Origin: a bacterium 1xD8-48
GTDB lineage: Bacteria > Bacillota > Clostridia > Lachnospirales > Lachnospiraceae
Direction of reading: 5' to 3'
Assembly: GCA_009917455.1 (NCBI GenBank)
Contig: QZDS01000009.1
Coordinates: 62,001 to 126,000 of the forward strand
Length of the DNA: 64,000 bases
Both the position numbers and the translations under genes were made by a program. This document shows positions 42,515 to 51,615 of this stretch, in pieces; position 1 is the first letter of the stretch; the number at the start of each line of letters is the position of its first letter. A model generated the notes under the pieces. The model ran no database searches, was not told the DNA's origin, and saw nothing but the letters and a program-made list of their open reading frames with translations.

Positions 42515-42574
42515 AAAGCGCTTTGTTTATGGTTCGCAAAAGAAAATAGCCGCCATTTTAACAAAGCGCTTTTT
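42515..42574 (+). terminator. Long intercistronic hairpin with cre-like arms
   Basis: AAAGCGCTTTGTT (42515-42527) pairs perfectly over 13 bases with AACAAAGCGCTTT (42560-42572), followed by TT and A-rich sequence. The short T-run makes it a leaky stop that would favour the binding protein over the permeases. Each arm contains AAAGCGCTTT, a palindrome close to the catabolite-control cre core, so a CcpA site is an alternative reading. Confidence 0.6.
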
Positions 42575-42643
42575 AAAAAAGACGGGGCATTACTGTCCGG
42601 CATGAAAAATCAGATAAGAAATGTATGGGGAAAGGAGATAATC

Positions 42644-43489
42644 ATGCAAAAGACTTACAAAAAGTATTTTCCGATTTTTGTACTTCCAACGCTTATTGCA
42701 TTTATAATCTCATTTATTATTCCTTTTTTTATGGGATTATATCTGTCATTCTGTAATTTTAAGACGATTGGCTCCGCAAAATTTACGGGGTTGTCCAACT
42801 ATCTTTATGTTTTTTCCGACACGAAAGGATTCCTTTCAGCCTTATGGTTTACGGTAAAAGTTGCCGCTGTCGGCGTGATATCCACTAACGTACTTGCTTT
42901 CGCGCTTGCGCTTCTGCTTACCAGAGGATTAAAGGGAACCAATGTTTACCGTACCATTTTCTTTATGCCCAACTTAATCGGCGGTATCATTTTAGGTTAT
43001 ATCTGGCAGCTTCTGCTGAACGGTATTTTAATCAGGGTGGCAGGCGCGGACTTAACCTACAGCGCTACTTACGGATACTGGGGTATTATTATTCTGTATA
43101 ACTGGCAGAAAATCGGTTATCTGATGATTATTTACATCGCGGGCATTCAGTCAATTTCAGGGGATATTCTTGAAGCGGCGAAGATTGACGGGGCAAATTA
43201 TGTACAGACGTTAAAGAATATTATCATTCCGCTTGTAATGACATCAATTACAACCTGTACTTTCCTGGCTCTTACAGACTGTTTCAAGATGTACGACCAG
43301 AACCTGGCGTTGACAGGCGGCGCTCCTGCCGACCAGACGACCATGCTTGCCATGGACATCTACAATACTTACTATAATCGTACGGGCTTTGCCGGCGTCG
43401 GTCAGGCCAAAGCGGTGGTATTTACCGTCCTTGTTCTTGTTATTGCGTTGATTCAGCTTCGAGCTACACAGTCAAAGGAGGCGGCATAA
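42644..43489 (+). CDS. Carbohydrate ABC transporter permease (MalF/UgpA-type)
   Basis: A 281-residue membrane protein with six helices. The EAA loop reads DILEAAKIDGANYVQTLKNI (about residues 180-199). ATG 42644 is preceded by AAAGGAGAT. It ends one base before the second permease gene, with which it forms the channel. Confidence 0.93.
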   Translation: MQKTYKKYFPIFVLPTLIAFIISFIIPFFMGLYLSFCNFKTIGSAKFTGLSNYLYVFSDTKGFLSALWFTVKVAAVGVISTNVLAFALALLLTRGLKGTNVYRTIFFMPNLIGGIILGYIWQLLLNGILIRVAGADLTYSATYGYWGIIILYNWQKIGYLMIIYIAGIQSISGDILEAAKIDGANYVQTLKNIIIPLVMTSITTCTFLALTDCFKMYDQNLALTGGAPADQTTMLAMDIYNTYYNRTGFAGVGQAKAVVFTVLVLVIALIQLRATQSKEAA

Positions 43490-43490
43490 G

Positions 43491-44327
43491 ATGCAGGAAA
43501 AGAGAAAACTTTCAAACATTACCATTTATGTTGTTCTTACTGTTTTGGCGGTGATTTTCATTGTTCCCATCGCGCTGGTACTGATGAACTCCCTGAAAAA
43601 CAAGCTGTATATTTCCACAACACCTTTTGAACTGCCCAATGCGGAAAGCTTCAGAGGACTTAAAAACTATACAGAAGGACTTACGAAAATCCACTTTTTT
43701 GACAGTATCGGATACTCCCTCTTTATCACGGTGGTTTCCGTAATCCTGATTATTGTATTCTGTTCCATGATTGCATGGTTTATTGTGAGGGTGAAAAATA
43801 AAATTACTTCCGCAATTTACTTTATGTTTATTGCAAGTATGGTGGTTCCTTTCCAGATGGTTATGTACACCATGACAAAGACGGCAAACGTTCTTCATCT
43901 GGACAATTTCATCGGAATTAACATCCTGTATCTGGGCTTTGGTTCCAGTATGGCGGTGTTCATGTTTACGGGATTTATCAAAGGGATTCCCTTAGAGCTT
44001 GAAGAGGCCGGACTGATTGACGGCTGCAATCCGCTGAACATGTATATAAGAGTTATTTTCCCGGTTTTGAAACCGATTTCCATTACCATTGCGATTTTGA
44101 ACGCAATGTGGATTTGGAACGACTTCCTTCTTCCTTATCTGATTATCGGGACAAAGTACAGAACAATCCCGGTTGCAATCCAGTATTTGCGAAGCGGATA
44201 TGGCTCCATTGACTACGGTCATCTGATGGCGACTATCGTAGTTGCGCTGGTACCGATTGTTATCTTCTACTTTATGTGCCAGAAATACATTATTGAAGGT
44301 ATCGTGGCAGGCGCGGTTAAGGGATAG
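43491..44327 (+). CDS. Carbohydrate ABC transporter permease (MalG/UgpE-type)
   Basis: A 278-residue membrane protein with six helices. Features are the EAA loop LELEEAGLIDGCNPLNMYI (about residues 165-183) and IPVAIQYLRSGYG near the C-terminus. An AAAGGAGGCGGC ribosome site overlaps the end of the preceding gene. It is the second half of the sugar channel. Confidence 0.93.
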   Translation: MQEKRKLSNITIYVVLTVLAVIFIVPIALVLMNSLKNKLYISTTPFELPNAESFRGLKNYTEGLTKIHFFDSIGYSLFITVVSVILIIVFCSMIAWFIVRVKNKITSAIYFMFIASMVVPFQMVMYTMTKTANVLHLDNFIGINILYLGFGSSMAVFMFTGFIKGIPLELEEAGLIDGCNPLNMYIRVIFPVLKPISITIAILNAMWIWNDFLLPYLIIGTKYRTIPVAIQYLRSGYGSIDYGHLMATIVVALVPIVIFYFMCQKYIIEGIVAGAVKG

Positions 44328-44370
44328 GAAGAAAAACAGCAAAAAGATAAACAGGAACAGGAGATTTGGC

Positions 44371-46689
44371 ATGAACGTAGAATACAATCCACAGTTAGGA
44401 TACAGAAGGACAATTTTTGAGGGCAATTTTGATTTTCTGCTGCGGATTGCAGACTGCAGGACGGAAAACGGGCTGACCTTTACGGTTGACACCTGGAAAG
44501 GCAGGAAAGCGGACGTGAAAATCTCCTTTCCCCGCAAAGACGTGTTTCGGTTTCAGATGTTTCCGTCAGGGAAATCAGAAAAAGAAGGCAATCCGGTTTT
44601 TGATTTCCCTGATGAAAGGGAAGCAAAGCTGAAAGAGTGCGGGGATTATTATGAATATGGAACAGAGCGGCTGACCCTTCGTTTCAGGAAGGCTTATTGG
44701 GAAATGTCCGTCTTTTTTGACGGAAAGGCCCTGACCAGGGAGCAGATTTTTGATACCAATGTGGACAACAGATGGAAGTATCTTCCGATCGGGTATTCCT
44801 GTGATGAGGAAGGAAACTGGAACAGGGTATGGGAGAGCATGTATCTTTACTCTGACGAGGCATTCTGGGGATTCGGGGAAAAGTTTACCGGGCTGAACAA
44901 GCGCGGGCAGAAGCTGAACTGTTGGCAGAAGGACGCGCTGTGTACGAATACGGAGGATTCTTATAAGGGGCATCCATTCTTTATCAGCAGCAGAGGGTAT
45001 GCGGTGCTTCTTAATACCTATACCCGGAGCGCTTTTGATATGGGCGCGGGCTCTCAGGTGAGCTATTCCATGTGCTGTGAGGACGGGGTACTGGACTATG
45101 TGTTCTTTGCCGGTTCTGACAGGGATTACAAAGGGCTGCTTGCCGGCTATATAGAGATGACAGGAAAAATCCCCATGATTCCCAAATGGGCTTTGGGGTT
45201 CTGGATGTCAAAATGTTCCTACCGGAGCAGGCGTGAGGTAGAAGAGGTTATACTTCGGGCGGAAAAGGAGGATATTCCCATTGACGTCATTCATATTGAC
45301 GGATGGCAGAAGAAGGAAAATTCCGGTCTGTGGGAGTGGGACGAGGAGCGTTTCCCGGACCCGGCAGGTATGATTGCATGGCTTAAGGAGCGCGGCGTGC
45401 GGCTCAGTCTCTGGAATTATCCGTATCTGCGGGAGGACTCGCCGGCGTTTGAGGAAATTGCGAAAAAGGGGTATTTTATAAAAGACAGGAACGGAGACGC
45501 CGCCAGGTTTTACGCCACGGCGGATTCGGAAGTTCAGGCGGCGTGTTTTGATTTTACCAACCCGGAATTTCTGGCGTGGTATAAGGAGCGCGTGATGAAG
45601 GTGCTTGCCATGGGGGTGTCTGTTATCAAGACGGATTTTTCCGAGGCAGTACCGGAGGATGTGGTATTTTATGACGGCTCGAATGGAATTCAGGGGCACA
45701 ATAAACTGACATACTTATATGCGGAAACAATTTACGGTTTTATGCAGGAAAGCAGTAAAAGCACAGGTATTATGCCTCTTTTATGGGGGAGGAGCGGATT
45801 TGCCGGCTCCCACCGGATTCCGGCGGCATGGGCGGGGGATTCCTCCGGCGCGTTAAACAACCATGCGGCAATTTTGGGAGGCGGTCTTAGCCTTGCGCTT
45901 TCGGGGGTTGCGTTCTGGGGATTTGACATGGGCGGATTTTACAGCACGGACGCTGACGGGAACGAATGCCGTCCGTCTGACGAGGAATATCTGCGCTCCG
46001 TGGAGATGGGATTTTTTATGCCGTTATCGCGGGCTCACGGGAAAACGGAGAGAGAGCCGTGGCATTATTCGGAACGGACACTGGACATATTCAGAAAATA
46101 TGATAAAATAAGACATTATTTGCTTCCGTATCTTTTCAGTATGGCGTGTGTTTCCGGCAGGAAATCGGTTCCCATGCTGCGGGCAATGCTTCTTGAAGAA
46201 CCGCAGGATTTGACCGCAAGGGACAGACAGCTTCAGTACATGCTGGGGGAAAGCATTCTTGTGGCGCCGCCCTTTGACAGAGAACAATATGAAGTTTATC
46301 TTCCCGGAGGGAAGTGGCTGGACACAGGTTCAGGGGAAATTTTTGAAGGAGGCCGCTTCATCACCGTTTGTCCTGATTTGGGAGAACTACCTGTATACCT
46401 TCGGGAAAATTCCATTCTTCCTATGCAGAAGATAGCGTCAATGCCTGCCAACGAACAGGAAAGATTTAAAAATCTGGAGGTCTGGCTGCTTTTTGAAAGC
46501 GAAATGCATGATGTTTTCTATGATTATGATGAAAAAGGGGAATTATCGGAGTATCATTTTCATGCATATAAGAAAGACGGTGAAGAAAACCTGTATATTG
46601 AGACGGATATGGACATTGATGAAATCAGAGTATTTGCATCAGGGCATATTGAAAATATATATACTGTGAAAGTCCCGGACAGCGAATGA
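44371..46689 (+). CDS. Glycoside hydrolase family 31, alpha-xylosidase/alpha-glucosidase
   Basis: A 772-residue enzyme with no signal peptide, so cytoplasmic. The nucleophile Asp is in IKTDFSEAVPEDVVFYDGS (about residue 422) and the acid/base Asp in WAGDSSG (about residue 490). The KTDF.E..P.DV..YDG pattern is that of YicI-type alpha-xylosidases rather than of starch-type alpha-glucosidases, so isoprimeverose or a xyloglucan fragment is a plausible substrate; this specificity is inference. ATG 44371 follows ACAGGAGATTTGGC. It is downstream of the sugar importer and upstream of the LacI regulator in one operon. Confidence 0.92.
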   Translation: MNVEYNPQLGYRRTIFEGNFDFLLRIADCRTENGLTFTVDTWKGRKADVKISFPRKDVFRFQMFPSGKSEKEGNPVFDFPDEREAKLKECGDYYEYGTERLTLRFRKAYWEMSVFFDGKALTREQIFDTNVDNRWKYLPIGYSCDEEGNWNRVWESMYLYSDEAFWGFGEKFTGLNKRGQKLNCWQKDALCTNTEDSYKGHPFFISSRGYAVLLNTYTRSAFDMGAGSQVSYSMCCEDGVLDYVFFAGSDRDYKGLLAGYIEMTGKIPMIPKWALGFWMSKCSYRSRREVEEVILRAEKEDIPIDVIHIDGWQKKENSGLWEWDEERFPDPAGMIAWLKERGVRLSLWNYPYLREDSPAFEEIAKKGYFIKDRNGDAARFYATADSEVQAACFDFTNPEFLAWYKERVMKVLAMGVSVIKTDFSEAVPEDVVFYDGSNGIQGHNKLTYLYAETIYGFMQESSKSTGIMPLLWGRSGFAGSHRIPAAWAGDSSGALNNHAAILGGGLSLALSGVAFWGFDMGGFYSTDADGNECRPSDEEYLRSVEMGFFMPLSRAHGKTEREPWHYSERTLDIFRKYDKIRHYLLPYLFSMACVSGRKSVPMLRAMLLEEPQDLTARDRQLQYMLGESILVAPPFDREQYEVYLPGGKWLDTGSGEIFEGGRFITVCPDLGELPVYLRENSILPMQKIASMPANEQERFKNLEVWLLFESEMHDVFYDYDEKGELSEYHFHAYKKDGEENLYIETDMDIDEIRVFASGHIENIYTVKVPDSE

Positions 46690-46769
46690 ACATATGGAAA
46701 GGTTTGCCGGTGCAAATGTTCAGGTGTCGGGCTTTCATAAATTTGTAAAATAAAACCGGGAGGATGATT

Positions 46770-47810
46770 ATGGGGGAAATTACAATTAAGGATATTGCAA
46801 GAATCTGCGGGGTCGGGGTCAGCACAGTATCCAGAGCCCTGAACAATCACCCGGATATCAGGCCGGAGACGAGAGAGCAGATTCAGAATGTAATTGCCCA
46901 GTATGGTTATATCCCCAATAACAGTGCCAGAAATCTAAAGAGAATCGAATCGAACGCTATTGCCGTACTGGTGAGGGGAGTGACCAATCCGCTGTTTAAT
47001 GATATTATCAAGGTCTTGAACTTTCAGCTCAAAAGGCATAAGTGGACAATGATTTTGCAGCAGGTAGATTATGAGGAAGATGAGGTTGCAGTAGCGCTGG
47101 AGCTGATTAAGGAAAAGAGGCTGAAAGGAATCATTTTCCTGGGATTTAATTATTATCACCCGGAAGGGCAGATAGATAAAATAAGCGTTCCGTTCATTTT
47201 GGGTACGATCGGGTCCATTTACGGTGACGAGGATTCCGCAAAATATTCCCATGTGACTGTGGACGATATGGCGGAAAGCTATAAGATGACGGATTATCTG
47301 ATTAAGAAGGGACATCGTGAGATTGCCATTCTCTCTGCGGAGGAGGAGGCGTCTTCCATGGGGAAGCTTCGGATGGCCGGTTATATGAAGGCGCTTGCGG
47401 ACAACGGGATTGCCTATAATCCCAATCTGCGTTATTCCTATTCCGAAGGAGTCGAGCATTATTCCATGACGGACGGTTATCTGGCTACCCAGCGGCTCCT
47501 TGCGTCGGGCGAACACTTTACAGCGATTTACGCCACTACGGATATCATAGCGGCGGGAGCCTACCGGGCATTGTTCGAGGCCGGGCTTAAAATCCCGGAT
47601 GACGTTTCCGTGGTAGGGTTTGACGGAATTGAAATCGGAGATTACATCCGGCCCAAGCTGACAACGAATCTGCAGCCGGCAAAGAAAATGGCGGAAAAGA
47701 TTTTCGAACAGCTCTATGATTTGGTGAATGAAAACTGCGGAAATAAGAATATAATTTTTAAAGGGGAATTGCTTGAGAAAGAATCGGTATATGATTTAAA
47801 TCAAAAGTAA
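46770..47810 (+). CDS. LacI-family transcriptional regulator
   Basis: A 346-residue repressor. The helix-turn-helix and hinge read TIKDIARICGVGVSTVSRAL and NHPDIRPETRE, followed by a periplasmic-binding-like sugar domain (NAIAVLVRGVTNPLFNDI onward). ATG 46770 has GGGAGGATGATT upstream; the ATG at 46764 is too close to the ribosome site. It most likely binds the CG-centred palindromes at 40999-41022 and releases them when the transported sugar is present. Confidence 0.93.
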   Translation: MGEITIKDIARICGVGVSTVSRALNNHPDIRPETREQIQNVIAQYGYIPNNSARNLKRIESNAIAVLVRGVTNPLFNDIIKVLNFQLKRHKWTMILQQVDYEEDEVAVALELIKEKRLKGIIFLGFNYYHPEGQIDKISVPFILGTIGSIYGDEDSAKYSHVTVDDMAESYKMTDYLIKKGHREIAILSAEEEASSMGKLRMAGYMKALADNGIAYNPNLRYSYSEGVEHYSMTDGYLATQRLLASGEHFTAIYATTDIIAAGAYRALFEAGLKIPDDVSVVGFDGIEIGDYIRPKLTTNLQPAKKMAEKIFEQLYDLVNENCGNKNIIFKGELLEKESVYDLNQK

Positions 47811-47820
47811 CCGGAAATTG

Positions 47821-47848
47821 CGGCATGGCTTTGGCCATGCCGTTTAAA
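47821..47848 (+). terminator. Terminator of the glycoside operon
   Basis: CGGCATGGC (47821-47829) and GCCATGCCG (47834-47842) form a nine-base-pair stem with a four-base loop, followed by TTTAAATT. It separates the LacI gene from hisC. Confidence 0.75.
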
Positions 47849-47950
47849 TTCTGCATGGCTGAACCGATACAAATTTTTAACATCGAAAGACTTGCAGTCG
47901 AGGAAGGATAATGTTACCATAGAGAGAAACTGCGAAAGGGGACTTTCTTT

Positions 47951-49018
47951 ATGAAATGGGAAGAAAATGTAAGAAAGGTAACGCCTTATGTGGCCGGGGA
48001 GCAGCCAAAGCTGAGCAATGTGATTAAGCTGAACACCAACGAATGTCCATATCCTCCGTCACCGGCGGTAAGGGAAGCGGCAAAGCAGGCGGATTATGAA
48101 AGCCTCCGCCTTTATCCGGATATGAATGCGGAAAAGCTGGTAAATGCCCTGGCGGAGTATTATCATGTTAAGCCGTCACAGGTTTTTGCGGGAGTAGGCT
48201 CCGACGATGTGCTTGCTCTGGCGTTTATGACCTTTTTCAACGGGGAGAAGCCGGTTTTGTTTCCTGATATCACCTATTCTTTTTATGATGTGTGGGCGGA
48301 GGTTTTCAGGATTCCGTACAGGCCATGTCCCCTTGATGAAAATTTTCGCATAAAGAAAGAGGATTATTTTGCGCCTAACGGGGGAATCGTAATCCCCAAT
48401 CCCAATGCGCCTACCGGCGTTTTTGAGGATATCGGTATGTTTGAGGAAATCATTGCGGCAAATCCCGGTTCCGTAGTGATTGTCGACGAGGCCTATGTGG
48501 ATTTTGGCGGAAGGAGCGTACTGCCCCTTCTTGAAAAATACGAGAACCTGCTGGTGGTGCAGACCTTTTCCAAATCCCGCGCGCTGGCCGGGCTTCGGGT
48601 TGGCTATGCCATAGCGAATGAAAAGCTGACCGGTTATCTGAAGGATGTGAAATTTTCCTTTAATTCCTACACTATGAATATGCCGGCGATTGAGATGGGA
48701 ACGGCGGCGGTTCTTGACGACGCATATTTTAGGGAAACCGTGGGGAAAATCGTAAAAACCAGAGAGTGGACGAAGGCGGAGCTTAGCCGGCTGGGATTTT
48801 CTTTTGCAGATTCCATGAGCAATTTTTTGTTTGTTACCCATAAGCAGGTTCCGGCGGACAGGATTTTTGCAGCTCTTAAAGAAAACGGAATTTATGTGCG
48901 GCACTGGAACAGACCGAGAATAGACAACTATCTGCGCGTCACCATCGGAACCGATGAGCAGATGCGGGCGCTGGTCGCATTTTTAGAAAAATATCTACAG
49001 GAGGAAAATAATGATTAA
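47951..49018 (+). CDS. hisC: Histidinol-phosphate aminotransferase
   Basis: A 355-residue PLP enzyme of aminotransferase class I/II. HisC features include KLNTNECPYPPSP at the start, PNPNAPTG, DEAYVDFGG with the PLP-contacting Asp, the Lys in TFSKSRALAGLRVGYA (about residue 214) that binds PLP, and RVTIGTDEQM near the end. It converts imidazole-acetol phosphate and glutamate to histidinol phosphate. No other his gene is nearby, so a side role in aromatic or threonine-phosphate transamination is possible. Its end overlaps the next gene. Confidence 0.88.
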   Translation: MKWEENVRKVTPYVAGEQPKLSNVIKLNTNECPYPPSPAVREAAKQADYESLRLYPDMNAEKLVNALAEYYHVKPSQVFAGVGSDDVLALAFMTFFNGEKPVLFPDITYSFYDVWAEVFRIPYRPCPLDENFRIKKEDYFAPNGGIVIPNPNAPTGVFEDIGMFEEIIAANPGSVVIVDEAYVDFGGRSVLPLLEKYENLLVVQTFSKSRALAGLRVGYAIANEKLTGYLKDVKFSFNSYTMNMPAIEMGTAAVLDDAYFRETVGKIVKTREWTKAELSRLGFSFADSMSNFLFVTHKQVPADRIFAALKENGIYVRHWNRPRIDNYLRVTIGTDEQMRALVAFLEKYLQEENND

Positions 49019-49856
49019 GAATCTTTTAAAAGGTATGGTAATGGGAATAGCAAACATTATTCCCGGCGTCAGCGGAGGAACCATGGCGGTTTCCATGGGA
49101 ATTTATGACAGGCTGATTCACAGTCTCACACATTTATTTAAGGAATTTAAGGAAAGCATGAAATTTCTGATTCCCATATTCCTTGGTCTTGGGATTGCTC
49201 TGGCCGGGCTGTCTTTTATTATAGAGCCAGCTTTTAAGTATTTTCCGCTGCAGACAAACTGCCTGTTTATCGGTCTGATTGTGGGCGGACTTCCGGCTGT
49301 CCTTACAAAAATAAAAGGGAAGGGCGTAAAAATAAGCTATATCATTCCCTGTCTCCTTTTCTTTGCCCTGGTAGTGGGGCTTGCCGCCATCGGCGAAAAG
49401 GAAGGCGCTGCCGCAGACTTAAGCTTCAGCCTCTGGTCGGTTATCAAGCTGTTTGCGGTGGGAATTATTGCTTCCGCGACTATGGTGATTCCCGGCGTAA
49501 GCGGTTCTATGATGCTGCTCCTTATGGGGTATTATAATCCAATTGTGTCCGCCATTAAAAACTTTATCACGGCTCTTGCTGCCTTTGACATGGCGGGAAT
49601 CCTTGAAGGCTTCGGAATTCTGATTCCCATGGGACTTGGCGTCGTGGCGGGAATTTTCCTGATTGCAAAAATAATTGAAATTCTTTTTGAAAAATTCCCC
49701 ACTCAGGTGTACTGGGCGATTATCGGTTTGATTGTGGCTTCCCCGGTGGCAATCTTTTTGCTTGGCGACGTGGGAAAAATTAATATAGTGGGCATACTGA
49801 CCAGCGCGGTGACTTTTGCTGTCGGCTTTGTCATTGCACTGAAACTGGGAGACTGA
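49011..49856 (+). CDS. DUF368 membrane protein (polyprenyl-phosphate transporter, PopT-type)
   Basis: A 281-residue protein with about eight helices and two copies of the family signature: MGIANIIPGVSGGTMAVSMG near the N-terminus and ATMVIPGVSGSMMLLLMG near residue 160. DUF368 proteins have been shown in other bacteria to recycle undecaprenyl phosphate across the membrane for wall synthesis. It starts inside the hisC stop region with GAGGAAAATA upstream, so it is coupled to hisC, though the functional link is unclear. A DedA-family protein, the other proven carrier-recycling family, is encoded at 61951. Confidence 0.92.
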   Translation: MIKNLLKGMVMGIANIIPGVSGGTMAVSMGIYDRLIHSLTHLFKEFKESMKFLIPIFLGLGIALAGLSFIIEPAFKYFPLQTNCLFIGLIVGGLPAVLTKIKGKGVKISYIIPCLLFFALVVGLAAIGEKEGAAADLSFSLWSVIKLFAVGIIASATMVIPGVSGSMMLLLMGYYNPIVSAIKNFITALAAFDMAGILEGFGILIPMGLGVVAGIFLIAKIIEILFEKFPTQVYWAIIGLIVASPVAIFLLGDVGKINIVGILTSAVTFAVGFVIALKLGD

Positions 49857-49857
49857 T

Positions 49858-50697
49858 TTGGAAGCGTATACGGATTTTGCCGGAGTGTATGATATTTTTA
49901 TGGACGGGACCCCTTACGGCGAGTGGGCGGATTTTCTGGCGGATATGATAGAGAAATACGGGATTTCAAAGCCGGTACGGGAAGCGGCGGAAAGCAAAGC
50001 GCCTGACGTCGGAGAAGGGGAAAATGAGCGGCGCGGGGCGCTGCTTGACTCGGAAAGAAATCTGGTTCTGGATTTGGGGTGCGGCACGGGAACGCTGACG
50101 GAGCTTTTGTATTGGAAGGGCTTTGATATGATTGGCGTGGACAATTCGGAGGAAATGCTTGGGGTTGCCTTTGAAAAGAAGGAAAACTCGGGAAGTGAAA
50201 TCCTCTACCTTTGTCAGGATATGCGGGAGCTGGATTTGTACAGTACTGTGGGAACCGTGGTCTGCGTGTGCGACTCCGTCAATTATCTTCTTGAGGATGG
50301 CGATGTGGAGGATGCCTTTGCCCTTGTGAACAATTATCTCTATCCCGGCGGGCTGTTTATCTTTGATTTTAACACCGTTTATAAGTATGAGCATGTGATT
50401 GGCGACGCGGTGATTGCTGAAAACCGGGATGAATGCAGCTTTATCTGGGAAAATTATTATTATGACGGGGAGCGGCTGAACGAATACGACCTGACCATAT
50501 TTGTGAGAGAGGACGGGGAGCTGTTCCGGCGTTTTACGGAAACTCATTTTCAGAGGGGATATACGCTTGAGGAGATGAAAAGCTTTGTGGAGAAGGCCGG
50601 AATGCAGCCGGTTCTTTTTCTGGATGCTGACACCCGTAAGGCTCCCACGGAAAACAGCGAGAGAATCTATGTTGTGGCAAAAGAGTGCCAAAAGTAA
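49858..50697 (+). CDS. SAM-dependent methyltransferase
   Basis: A 279-residue soluble enzyme. The SAM-binding motif I is LVLDLGCGTGTLTELL (about residues 65-80) and motif II-like VDNSEEMLGVA follows, with VVCVCDSVNYLL as the next strand. About 25 residues before motif I (EAAESKAPDVGEGENERRG) look like a lineage-specific insertion. It starts with TTG at 49858, one base after the DUF368 stop and with GGGAG in that gene as ribosome site. The substrate is unknown. Confidence 0.85.
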   Translation: MEAYTDFAGVYDIFMDGTPYGEWADFLADMIEKYGISKPVREAAESKAPDVGEGENERRGALLDSERNLVLDLGCGTGTLTELLYWKGFDMIGVDNSEEMLGVAFEKKENSGSEILYLCQDMRELDLYSTVGTVVCVCDSVNYLLEDGDVEDAFALVNNYLYPGGLFIFDFNTVYKYEHVIGDAVIAENRDECSFIWENYYYDGERLNEYDLTIFVREDGELFRRFTETHFQRGYTLEEMKSFVEKAGMQPVLFLDADTRKAPTENSERIYVVAKECQK

Positions 50698-50715
50698 AAA
50701 ACGGAGGATACTAAG

Positions 50716-51591
50716 GTGGATTATATTGTCAGGGCAACGGCGGCAAACGCCCAGATAAGGGCTTTTGCCGCTACTATCCGGGATTTGGTGGAAAAGGCAA
50801 GAAAAGCGCATAACACAAGCCCTGTGGCGACGGCGGCTCTCGGGCGGCTTATGACCGGAGCGGTGATGATGGGGGTTATGGCGAAAAACGACGAGGATTT
50901 ATTGACTCTTCAAGTCAGCGGAGACGGCCCTTTAAAAGGGATGACGGTAACAGCCGACGGCAGAGGAAATGTGAAAGGGTATGCCAATGAGCCTTTGGTG
51001 ATGCTGCCGCCAAGTCCTAAGGGCAAGCTGGACGTGGGCGGCGCGGTGGGCAGAGGTTTTCTGCGGGTTATCAAGGATATCGGATTAAAAGAACCCTACA
51101 GCGGGCAGACCGATTTACAGACCGGTGAGATTGCGGAAGACCTTACTTATTATTTTGCCACCTCGGAGCAGGTGCCCTCCAGCGTCGGATTAGGCGTTTT
51201 GATGGAAAAGAACAATACAGTACGGCAGGCCGGCGGGTTTATCGTGCAGCTGATGCCTTTTACGCAGGAGCGCGTGGTGGCAAGGCTTGAGGAAAATCTC
51301 GGGAAAATTCCTTCTGTTACTTCTGTTCTGGATGCGGGAAAAACGCCGGAGGAAATGCTGGGGCTTCTTTTTGAGGGGATGGATATGGAAATTGTGGATA
51401 CCATTCCGGCGCATTTTTACTGTAACTGTGATAAGAAAAGGGTGGAAAAGGCCATTATCAGCATTGGCAGAAAGGAAATTGGCGAGATGATTGCAGAAGG
51501 CAAAGAGATTGAGGTGAAATGCCATTTCTGTAATACCGCCTATGTGTTTACGGTGGAGGAGCTGAAAGAGTTGCTGGTAAAATGCAGGTAA
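50716..51591 (+). CDS. hslO: Hsp33 redox-activated chaperone
   Basis: A 291-residue cytoplasmic chaperone that prevents aggregation under oxidative stress. The zinc-binding redox switch is complete: CNCDKKR (about residue 236) and CHFC (about residue 269). N-terminal family sequences such as ALGRLMTGAVMMG and TLQVSGDGPLKG are present. It starts with GTG at 50716, eight bases after GGAGG. Confidence 0.95.
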   Translation: MDYIVRATAANAQIRAFAATIRDLVEKARKAHNTSPVATAALGRLMTGAVMMGVMAKNDEDLLTLQVSGDGPLKGMTVTADGRGNVKGYANEPLVMLPPSPKGKLDVGGAVGRGFLRVIKDIGLKEPYSGQTDLQTGEIAEDLTYYFATSEQVPSSVGLGVLMEKNNTVRQAGGFIVQLMPFTQERVVARLEENLGKIPSVTSVLDAGKTPEEMLGLLFEGMDMEIVDTIPAHFYCNCDKKRVEKAIISIGRKEIGEMIAEGKEIEVKCHFCNTAYVFTVEELKELLVKCR

Positions 51592-51615
51592 TGTGCGATT
51601 ATGAGGGAATAATGT

